Of a stretch of DNA of 10,769 nucleotides, positions 1-6,214 are shown one piece after another. The notes beneath the pieces are model-generated. The model did no database searches and was not told the origin of the DNA. It saw only the letters and a program-made list of their open reading frames with translations. A program made the translations under genes and the position numbers. The stretch is from an uncultured bacterium (lineage in GTDB: Bacteria; Verrucomicrobiota; Lentisphaeria; Victivallales; Victivallaceae). Position 1 is the stretch's first letter. Every line of letters starts with the position of its first letter. The DNA lies in the NCBI GenBank assembly GCA_900551245.1, contig URVC01000089.1:1-10769 (forward strand), in the 5' to 3' direction.

Positions 1-172
1 TCCAAAGCTCCACCGCGATATCCCCCTCACCATGGGGCTCACTGGGCATATACTTCTGCTGTTGCAGCTGGACAGGGGCACTCACTGGTATCGCCCCGGC
101 AATTTTCGCCCGGTCAATTTCCGGCCGATATTGTACCAGCTCAGGTTGCTGAATTCTCTGAGAAAACTGCAA
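1..172 (-). other. Possible partial reading frame running off the left edge
   Basis: Directly after the TGA stop of the AraC-type regulator, the same minus-strand frame stays open to the window edge (about 57 codons from TTG at 172-170). It begins LQFSQRIQQPELVQYRPEID and later contains the segment QKYMPSEPHGEGD. Its third-position GC is higher than in the plus-strand frame that is also open here, which weakly favours the minus strand. I see no Shine-Dalgarno sequence before the TTG, and I do not recognise the protein. It may be the start of a downstream gene, a C-terminal extension beyond an in-frame stop, or chance. No terminator was seen after the regulator. Confidence 0.22.
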
Positions 173-1126
173 TCAATAGGAGGATATGTGCCCCTCTTTC
201 ACTCCGGCGAGGCGGGGCGGCGGAGTGAGCTCGAGAGAAAGCCGGAACCGGCGGGGCGAAATGCCATGTTTCAACCGGAAGAAACGGGCGAAGTAGTTCC
301 CGTCGGAGAAGCCGGAATCCAACGCAATTTCCCCGATGGACAAGTTTGTGGTTCCCAACAGGTTTTCCGCATGAGTCAGCCGCAGGTTCTGCAGATACCC
401 CTGCGCCGACATACCCAGTTCCCGCCGGAACAGCTTCAACAGATAGTTCGGAGTGATGCGCAGCGTGCGGGCAATGTGGGAGAGCTCCAGATCCGGATTG
501 TGAAACTCCCGGTCCATCATGGCCTTGGCCTGAAAGAAAATGGAGTTCTGCTTTTCCCGGTGACGAGTTTCTGCCGGAATGGATTCCTCGAAGGCAAAGG
601 AGAGAATGCGCCACAAAACGGCTTGTCGCCGCGCCGCCGCGGCGAGAGTTTCCACCGGCTGCATGAAGAACTCCCGCAATGCGGAGAGCATGATTTCCCG
701 CTGCTCCTCCTTGAGCAGAAGGTGGAGCGGAAATTCCGGGAAGCACTCCGACGGCGGCGCCGCGGCAACCAGCTCCTCGTAGAGAGGTTTTGCCGTGTCC
801 GCGAAAACGTAAGGCATATCCATCTCTTTTTGCGCCAGACATTTGCCATACCAGTCGATGTGGAGGCACCAGCGTTCCATGCCCCGCTGCGTATCGGAAT
901 AGTGCAACAGGCGGGGGGGAATGAGCATCAGAGAACCGGTGTCGCAATGGAAGCTCTTCGTTTCCGTCGTCACCCGCCCGCTGCCGCTGCTCACATAAAC
1001 CAATTCATAGTCATAGAGCCGCCGGTTTTTTTCAATCCATCCGGCCGGCCATTCGCCATGCCAGTACACCAGACTTTGCGGATGGAGCGTTTCCAATACA
1101 GAATAGTATCGATTTATCCTGCTAAT
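173..1126 (-). CDS. AraC-family transcriptional regulator with N-terminal cupin-like sensor domain
   Basis: This is a cytoplasmic DNA-binding regulator of the AraC/XylS family, probably sensing a sugar and controlling the divergent pseudopilin-hydrolase unit (inference from position). Numbered from the ATT at 1126, residues ~35-95 look like a cupin-type ligand-binding domain (YDYELVYVSSGSG, then LMLIPPRLLHYSD). Residues ~200-295 form the paired helix-turn-helix domain: the first helix pair lies around ELSHIARTLRITPNYLLKLF, the second around IGEIALDSGFSDGNYFARFF, and GISPRRFR closes it. The frame is open up to a TTG at 1216, but that TTG has no Shine-Dalgarno sequence. The extension it would add is hydrophobic (FPLIFLGFILYY) and covers promoter-like DNA. 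GAGGAG at 1141-1136 lies 6 bases before ATC (1129) and 9 before ATT (1126), so a non-AUG start there is preferred, giving 317-318 residues. Another TTG at 1096 lacks a good ribosome site. Family assignment is firm; the start is not. Confidence 0.9.
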   Translation of the reverse strand: MSRINRYYSVLETLHPQSLVYWHGEWPAGWIEKNRRLYDYELVYVSSGSGRVTTETKSFHCDTGSLMLIPPRLLHYSDTQRGMERWCLHIDWYGKCLAQKEMDMPYVFADTAKPLYEELVAAAPPSECFPEFPLHLLLKEEQREIMLSALREFFMQPVETLAAAARRQAVLWRILSFAFEESIPAETRHREKQNSIFFQAKAMMDREFHNPDLELSHIARTLRITPNYLLKLFRRELGMSAQGYLQNLRLTHAENLLGTTNLSIGEIALDSGFSDGNYFARFFRLKHGISPRRFRLSLELTPPPRLAGVKEGHISSY

Positions 1127-1135
1127 GATCGTTTT

Positions 1136-1141
1136 CTCCTC
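1136..1141 (-). promoter_or_regulatory. Ribosome binding site that argues for a non-AUG start of the AraC gene
   Basis: The minus strand reads GAGGAG-AAAACG-ATC-ATT in the frame of the regulator. It is the only good Shine-Dalgarno match near the N-terminus, and no ATG or GTG occurs at usable distance. It therefore points to ATC or ATT as the initiation codon. Confidence 0.5.
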
Positions 1142-1161
1142 TATGAATTCCGCTTTCTTTG

Positions 1162-1170
1162 TGGTATAAT
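1162..1170 (+). promoter_or_regulatory. Extended -10 promoter of the pseudopilin-hydrolase unit
   Basis: TGG-TATAAT is a perfect -10 hexamer preceded by the TGn extension. The -35 region upstream is poor, as is common for extended -10 promoters and for activator-dependent ones. Transcription would start near 1177 and leave a leader of about 50 bases before the GTG at 1227. The element overlaps the divergent promoter of the AraC gene, so an activator or repressor bound here could affect both. Confidence 0.5.
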
Positions 1171-1172
1171 AT

Positions 1173-1201
1173 AGTATAAATCCTAAAAAGATCAATGGAA
1201 A
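1173..1201 (-). promoter_or_regulatory. Probable promoter of the AraC-type gene
   Basis: On the minus strand TTTCCA (1201-1196), a 17-bp spacer and TATACT (1178-1173) make a plausible sigma-70-like promoter. An alternative reading is TTGATC with TATTAT slightly further downstream. Either would start transcription inside the N-terminal extension that begins at TTG 1216 and upstream of GAGGAG, which supports the shorter protein. Confidence 0.4.
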
Positions 1202-1226
1202 ATGCGCAGAATCCAAGAGGTCAAAC

Positions 1227-1961
1227 GTGAAACAGCAACGGGTTCCATCAAAGGACGCGAGTCGTAGAACTCCCGTACCATTTTGTCAGGCCGGAAATCT
1301 CTTATTTACTCTTATTGAACTGCTTATCGTAATTGCGATCATCGCAATCCTCGCGGCGATGATGCTCCCTGCGTTGAGCAAAGCCCGGGAACGAGCGCGT
1401 ACGACGCAATGCGCCTCCAACCTGCGATCCATCGGACAGTTGCTGATTCTGTATGCCGATGACAACAAAGGATTCCTGCCCGCCATCAACGGCTCCGGCG
1501 GCTCCGACAACTACAGTTTTGCCTCGCTGATCCGGATTACCATTTTAAAACAGCACTACAATTTCCAGAACGATACGAGGGATATTCTCTTTTGCCCAAG
1601 CCTGGAGATGCCTGCCGCGGAACGGTATCTCACCAACTATGGAACAACCCACATCTGGTATGGTGCCGCCGGCGACTTCGGGTCATGGAGCAAGAACGGC
1701 ACAATCGGCAACCGGCTGGGGAGGATGCTGAAAAACGGCGTTCTCGTTGTGCCGATGCAGGGGCAGCTTGCCTCTTCCGGATTGTATTCGACGATTCCCG
1801 GCACCATGGGGATTGACGATTTCAACTACACCTCCGGAACCGTTGTCCGGTATCCCCCTTACATTCACAATCATACGGAAAATCTTCTCATGACGGATTT
1901 CCGCGTCGTCAATGTGCGCATCGGTGCGCAGGTCAATAATTTCTTCGTTCTGGAACAATAA
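1227..1961 (+). CDS. Prepilin-type N-terminal cleavage/methylation domain protein (pseudopilin-like)
   Basis: A 244-residue type IV pilin/type II secretion pseudopilin-like protein, expected to be processed by a prepilin peptidase and anchored in the inner membrane or assembled into a pilus-like fibre. The GTG start follows AGAGGT with about 7 bases of spacing. Residues 1-26 form a basic leader. Residues 27-50 are the pilin helix (FTLIELLIVIAIIAILAAMM), with Glu at +5 of the mature protein (E31). The residue before Phe27 is Leu rather than the usual Gly. The following ARERARTTQCASNLRSIGQ and the later ILFCPSLE match the style of pilin-like proteins in Lentisphaerae and Planctomycetes. At 214-225, H-NHTENLLMT-DF has the spacing of the H-X9-DG motif, with Phe replacing Gly. 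Its stop lies a few bases before the hydrolase start, so the two are probably co-transcribed and coupled. The substrate or partner is unknown. Confidence 0.9.
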   Translation: MKQQRVPSKDASRRTPVPFCQAGNLLFTLIELLIVIAIIAILAAMMLPALSKARERARTTQCASNLRSIGQLLILYADDNKGFLPAINGSGGSDNYSFASLIRITILKQHYNFQNDTRDILFCPSLEMPAAERYLTNYGTTHIWYGAAGDFGSWSKNGTIGNRLGRMLKNGVLVVPMQGQLASSGLYSTIPGTMGIDDFNYTSGTVVRYPPYIHNHTENLLMTDFRVVNVRIGAQVNNFFVLEQ

Positions 1962-1968
1962 GGGCATG

Positions 1969-4900
1969 ATGAGAATTTTTTGTTTGATGCTTTGTCTCGC
2001 CGGAGTAGTTCTTCATGGCGAATCGACGATTCTGAACTCTGTTTTCAGTCAGGGGCTTTCCCGGTTTGAGCGGGATTTTCGCGAGCAGGGCGGCGGACGT
2101 TTCCGCGGCGTCCTGCCCCGGGGCTGGAAGGAGAACTATGCCGTGGCACGAGATACCAGGATGGACGTTGAAAGCCGCCGCATGGAAGATGCCAATGGCG
2201 CCTGGCTGCGGTTTCAGGTGGAAAAAAAAGGCGTTTCCCCTACCGTTGCCCGGTTCATGTGCAATCTCCCGCCGCTGAAACGGAAGCGCTGTTACCGGAT
2301 TTTTGCGGTGGCCAGAAGTTCGGTTCCCGGTGGGATGCGCTTTTATTTTCGGGAGCAGGGCTCCCCGTACCGCGCATTCGGCATGGTGAAACTGCGCGGT
2401 TCCGGTGACTGGGAAGAGGTCGTCTCCGAGGTGAGAAGTTTTGACCCCAGGCTCAATTTGAACCGCTCGGCGCTTTTTTTCGAACTGACCAAGAGCGGCG
2501 TATTCGATTTGCGCTCGATCGCCGTGATGGAACTGCCGGACGACTATGGGAAGCGGATTCTCAAGGAGACCGTTTTTACGGAAGAGCTCCAGCCGTTCAA
2601 GGTCGATCGCCGTCCGGAGAAACTCGGCTTGTTCGACGGCGTTCTGCCCGGCGGATGGCAAGAGGATTTTACCCACTGGTGCCCCGGAACTGCAATTCGT
2701 ACACAGCCGCAGAATGAACAGAATCGCTTCTACCTGCGATTTTCGGTGGAGAAGGCGGTGCCCGATGCCAACTTCCCCGGGTTTCGCACCGTTCTGCCGC
2801 CGTTGACCCGGGGAACCACCTATGAATTGAGCGCACTGGCTGCCAACCGCATGTCGGAAGAGGCGCGTCTCTCCATCCGCCGCATGGATCGGCCGTACCG
2901 GGTGGTCGCCGCCTTGCGGATTCCCCGGGGCGAGTGGAAGACGCACCGCACGAAATTCACCTTCCACGGTGATGTGGATGGGCGGCTGGGGCTGTTTCTG
3001 AACTTCGAGGGCACCGGTACGTTCGATCTCTCCGCCCTGAAACTTGCGGAAACCTCTCCCGGCGACGACCGGCTCAAGCGGCCGTCATCGAATTCGCTCA
3101 ACATTCTTGCCAACAGCTGTTTCCCGCTTGGAATCGGCAGCGGGTGGAACCTCGATCAATGGCGGGCGAACGGCACCATCATCGCCGATCCCGCCCAGCC
3201 GGGCCCCTCCGGAGGGCCGTCGCTCAAACTTTCCTACGGCAAGCTGGATCATTACAAAGGGCGGGCTCTGGCAATCTATTCGGCTCCCTTCATCACCGCA
3301 TCTCCGGGACGGGGGAACACCTGTTCCTTCTCCTACCGGGGGGAGGGGAAATATTCTGCTCAGCTCCGTTCGCAGAGCGGCCGGATTCTGGCGAATGCCG
3401 CCCTGCCGCCGACGAAGGGTGCCTGGAGACGGGCGGCGCTCTCTTTCACCAGTTCGCCGGATGATGACAGCATTGCACTTCATCTGATTTCCGAGCAGGG
3501 GGATCTCTGGTTTGACGCGCTCCGTGTCGTGGAGGGCTCCGCGCAGGAGTATCGGATGCAGATGGCCAATGAGGTTGCACTGGCGGTTGCTCCGGGAGCG
3601 GCATCGTCGGCCCGGATTCAATTTTCAGAGGAAAAGGCGTTGCTCGATTACTGGATTTCCGGCGAGGCAGCGCCTGCGGAACTGCACCTGACGTTGTTTG
3701 ATCTCTACGGCGGTCGCCTGCCGCAGAAGAGCGTCCGATTTGACGGCAGGAACCGGCAGGGCCGGGTGGAACTGCAACTGCCGCCGAAACGCTCTCTGGG
3801 GCAGTTCCGGATCGAAGCGGTTCTGATGCGGGCGGGGAAACCGGTATCGCCGGTGTCGGAGCTGATTCTCACCCGGATTGACCGCCCCCGATACTTCGAC
3901 AAAGAAGCGCCGGCGGATTCTCCCTTCGGCATTCACGTCAACCCCTACGATCTCGGATTGACCGCGGTCAAGGCGGCCGGCTGCACCTGGGTCAGAACGC
4001 ATGACGCCGGGATGCCCTACATCGGCTGGGCTTATCTGGAAAAGGAACCGGGCAAGTGGAGTTTCTACGACGCGGAACTCATGATGTACCGCAAATATGG
4101 ATTCCGGATTCTGGGGGAATTTGGGACCTGTCCTCCCTGGGCGAGCAACTACTCCCGGAACAAGGTGAACGATCCGGAGCGCAAACTGCATTACGCGCCG
4201 TACGACCGGAAGGCCTTTGCCAACTACGTGCGGACTGTGGCATCCCGCTATAAAGGGGTGATCGATGAGTGGACTTTCTGGAACGAACCCTCTCTCGCCG
4301 CCGGCTGGCGCGTCAACCGCATCGTCCATCCGGATGGGAGCAGTTCCTTCGACAAGGGGAAGGACCCGGCCGGAGAATACGCGGAATTCTCCCGGATTGC
4401 GTTCCGGAACCTCCGGGCGGTCAATCCGGCGGGCAAGCTGATTGCCCACTATGTGGACGACCTTGACAACTGGAGCGAAAAGGTCTATCGCACCGGGGCA
4501 TATGAGTTCTGTGACGGGGTGGAGTTCCACACGTATCTGAACCGGAAAACCGGGTTCCCCGGCGACGGTGTGCGGGAAGAGCTCCAGCGGAAACTCGCCC
4601 CGCTGCCCCGGCCGCTCAAGCCGGTCTATCTCTCTGAAGGTCAGGGGGCGTCCCGCGGGAACGATGTGGGGGATCTCTCCCGTCGCTATGCCGGATTGTA
4701 TCGTCACACCCTGCCGTGGAAAAACGACGAGGAGTATCTGGAAAGCGCCGATAAAACCGTCCGTTTCACGATCGCCCTGCTGGCTTGTGGTGTGGACAAG
4801 GTGTTTCTGTACTCCGCGCATTGCTTCATCGCGCTGGTTCATCGGCCGAACTACATGGCGCTGGTCGGGGCGGACGGGTATCCGCATCCGATGCTGGCCG

Positions 4901-5205
4901 CATATTCGGCGATGACCTGCCGGCTGGAGGGATTGCGGTTTGTCAAGTCGATTCAGCCACTGCCGGGAGCCGCCATCCATATTTTCAGTGACGGGCAGCG
5001 TTCTGTCGCCGCCGTGACCGGGGATACCCGGCCGGTGCGGCTCAACTGTCGCCTGGCCGGTGCGGTCTGGGCGGATCTTTTTGGAAACCCCGTGGCCAAT
5101 CCCGCCGACTATCGCGGCACCACTCTCTACTTGTCTGCGCCGGTTGCCGCACAGACGCTCGCGGATTCGCTTACGGCTGTCCGCCCCGCCGCACAGGCGA
5201 AATAG
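1969..5205 (+). CDS. Secreted multidomain glycoside hydrolase, clan GH-A-like (GH39-like catalytic domain)
   Basis: A 1078-residue exported carbohydrate-active enzyme. Residues 1-17 (MRIFCLMLCLAGVVLHG) are a signal peptide without a lipobox. Residues ~28-190 and ~206-362 are two related beta-rich modules sharing GVLPxGWxE, LPPL and a closing GxFDL. Residues ~378-523 resemble a CBM4/9-type jelly-roll carbohydrate-binding module, ~535-637 is a further beta domain, and ~650-990 is a TIM barrel. A short beta domain ends the protein. The barrel shows WVRTHDAG, FGTCPPWAS and DEWTFWNEP, with E773 as likely acid/base; LKPVYLSEGQG contains E890 as likely nucleophile. The 117-residue spacing suits GH39-like clan A retaining enzymes. 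The ATG at 1969 is chosen because AAGGG (1960-1964) precedes it and the signal peptide starts there; ATG 1966 is a near alternative. The in-frame ATG at 1912 would overlap the pilin gene and bury the signal peptide. The substrate is unknown; xyloside or another plant or mucin glycan is possible. Confidence 0.85.
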   Translation: MRIFCLMLCLAGVVLHGESTILNSVFSQGLSRFERDFREQGGGRFRGVLPRGWKENYAVARDTRMDVESRRMEDANGAWLRFQVEKKGVSPTVARFMCNLPPLKRKRCYRIFAVARSSVPGGMRFYFREQGSPYRAFGMVKLRGSGDWEEVVSEVRSFDPRLNLNRSALFFELTKSGVFDLRSIAVMELPDDYGKRILKETVFTEELQPFKVDRRPEKLGLFDGVLPGGWQEDFTHWCPGTAIRTQPQNEQNRFYLRFSVEKAVPDANFPGFRTVLPPLTRGTTYELSALAANRMSEEARLSIRRMDRPYRVVAALRIPRGEWKTHRTKFTFHGDVDGRLGLFLNFEGTGTFDLSALKLAETSPGDDRLKRPSSNSLNILANSCFPLGIGSGWNLDQWRANGTIIADPAQPGPSGGPSLKLSYGKLDHYKGRALAIYSAPFITASPGRGNTCSFSYRGEGKYSAQLRSQSGRILANAALPPTKGAWRRAALSFTSSPDDDSIALHLISEQGDLWFDALRVVEGSAQEYRMQMANEVALAVAPGAASSARIQFSEEKALLDYWISGEAAPAELHLTLFDLYGGRLPQKSVRFDGRNRQGRVELQLPPKRSLGQFRIEAVLMRAGKPVSPVSELILTRIDRPRYFDKEAPADSPFGIHVNPYDLGLTAVKAAGCTWVRTHDAGMPYIGWAYLEKEPGKWSFYDAELMMYRKYGFRILGEFGTCPPWASNYSRNKVNDPERKLHYAPYDRKAFANYVRTVASRYKGVIDEWTFWNEPSLAAGWRVNRIVHPDGSSSFDKGKDPAGEYAEFSRIAFRNLRAVNPAGKLIAHYVDDLDNWSEKVYRTGAYEFCDGVEFHTYLNRKTGFPGDGVREELQRKLAPLPRPLKPVYLSEGQGASRGNDVGDLSRRYAGLYRHTLPWKNDEEYLESADKTVRFTIALLACGVDKVFLYSAHCFIALVHRPNYMALVGADGYPHPMLAAYSAMTCRLEGLRFVKSIQPLPGAAIHIFSDGQRSVAAVTGDTRPVRLNCRLAGAVWADLFGNPVANPADYRGTTLYLSAPVAAQTLADSLTAVRPAAQAK

Positions 5206-5254
5206 GCAGGAATACCGGGCCGGTACGTCGTGCCGTTCCGGCCTCGCTGGAGGA

Positions 5255-6202
5255 TCAGCGGAAGGTGTTTCTGCGCACCCAGGCGTCGTAAGCGGCAACC
5301 CCCTCGGCAATCGCTCTGGCCACCCTCTGCTGCCGGGCCGCCGACGCGATAGCCAGCTCCTCCGACGGAGTTGAAATGAAACCCGCTTCAATCAGCACCG
5401 CCGGGCATTCCGCCAGCGTCAGCACCCGGAACCTGGCATATTTTGTGCCGCGGTCCGGTCCGCCGGTCGCCTGTATCAGCCGGGTTTGAATCCGTTCGGC
5501 CAGATTTATCGAGGCCGCGTCAAACCGGTTTGCGGCCAGCGCCTTGCCCGGATTCCCGCCGGACGTGCTCGCCGCTCCGCCCGGTGTGAGGGCGTAGGTT
5601 TCAATGCCGGTCGCCTTCGGATTGGAGGGCGAGGCGTTGTGGTGGATCGAAAGAAACAGGTCCGCTCCCAGCTCTCCGGTGAGTTTTCCGCGCCGGTCCA
5701 GCGACAGCGTGCGGTCATCGGCACGGGTCATCCGCACCAGGTAGCCGCGTCTCTCAAGTTCGCGTTTCACGGCCAGAGCCAGAGAGAGATTAATCGCCTT
5801 CTCCTGATACTTCTTCCCGACTGCGCCCAGTTCGGAGCCGCCGTGGCCGGGATCGAGCAGAATCCATTTCACCGGGCGGGCGTTGTCCGTCCGGCGGCGG
5901 AGCAGCGGCTCCACCGTCCGTTGCAGGGTGAGCGGCGTCAGGGAATAGACCCCGTCTTCATCCCGGAGCGCAGGTTCCGGCAGATAGATGACCGTTCCAT
6001 TGAAGAGCGCCCGGTTGCTTCCCGGCGTGATCGTCAAGGTACTGCCGTTTTCTGCGGTGAGAACACACTGTTCCCCGCGGAGGGTTGCCCGGAAGCCGAG
6101 CGCCCGCAGTTCGGAAGAGATCGTGCCGCGGAACAGCGAACACCCCGCCGCCGCAGTCAGCAGCAGTGCGGCGAACAGAGGAGGGCAGAACCGGCTCTTC
6201 AT
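5255..6202 (-). CDS. N-acetylmuramoyl-L-alanine amidase (Amidase_3), predicted lipoprotein
   Basis: A 315-residue zinc amidase that cleaves the bond between N-acetylmuramic acid and L-alanine in peptidoglycan, acting in the periplasm. Residues 1-21 are a lipoprotein signal (LLLTAAAGC, modified Cys21). Residues ~60-100 (GTVIYLPEPALRDEDGVYSL and following) resemble the small stalk domain also found before other amidases. Residues ~112-308 are the Amidase_3 domain. The expected zinc ligands are visible as H120 in LDPGHGG, E134 in YQEKAINL and H187 in SIHHNA. The catalytic Glu is E272 in LIEAGFIS. The ATG has an excellent ribosome site (AAGGAGG, 7 bases upstream). It is the last gene of a three-gene operon, 12 bases after the UDP-glucose dehydrogenase, and converges on the hydrolase gene. 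The family is sure; whether its role is cell separation, wall recycling or making passage for an envelope machine is not shown. Confidence 0.95.
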   Translation of the reverse strand: MKSRFCPPLFAALLLTAAAGCSLFRGTISSELRALGFRATLRGEQCVLTAENGSTLTITPGSNRALFNGTVIYLPEPALRDEDGVYSLTPLTLQRTVEPLLRRRTDNARPVKWILLDPGHGGSELGAVGKKYQEKAINLSLALAVKRELERRGYLVRMTRADDRTLSLDRRGKLTGELGADLFLSIHHNASPSNPKATGIETYALTPGGAASTSGGNPGKALAANRFDAASINLAERIQTRLIQATGGPDRGTKYARFRVLTLAECPAVLIEAGFISTPSEELAIASAARQQRVARAIAEGVAAYDAWVRRNTFR

Positions 6203-6214
6203 ATGGAATCCTCC

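Noticed and set aside
178..190. AGGAGG followed by ATG on the plus strand
   Set aside because: The spacing to the ATG is only 2 bases, and the frame that follows is antisense to the AraC-type gene with a non-protein-like translation.
32..1174. Long plus-strand open frame opposite the AraC-type gene (380 residues)
   Set aside because: It is the antisense shadow of a clearly recognised regulator. Its translation is rich in Arg, Gln and Phe with no recognisable domain and no good ribosome site.
1912..1968. Upstream ATG at 1912 as the start of the hydrolase
   Set aside because: It would overlap the pilin gene by 50 bases and place 19 residues before the signal peptide. The ATG at 1969 has AAGGG upstream and starts the signal peptide directly.
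5213..5243. Palindrome TACCGG-G-CCGGTA and a GGCCGG/CCGGCC hairpin between the convergent hydrolase and amidase genes
   Set aside because: The arms are only 6 bp, one has no room for a loop, and there is no T-run on either strand. I do not call a terminator, although some termination function between convergent genes is possible.
3625..5391. 588-residue minus-strand open frame antisense to the glycoside hydrolase
   Set aside because: High third-position GC in the real gene removes stop codons on the other strand. The translation has no recognisable motif and overlaps the end of the amidase gene.
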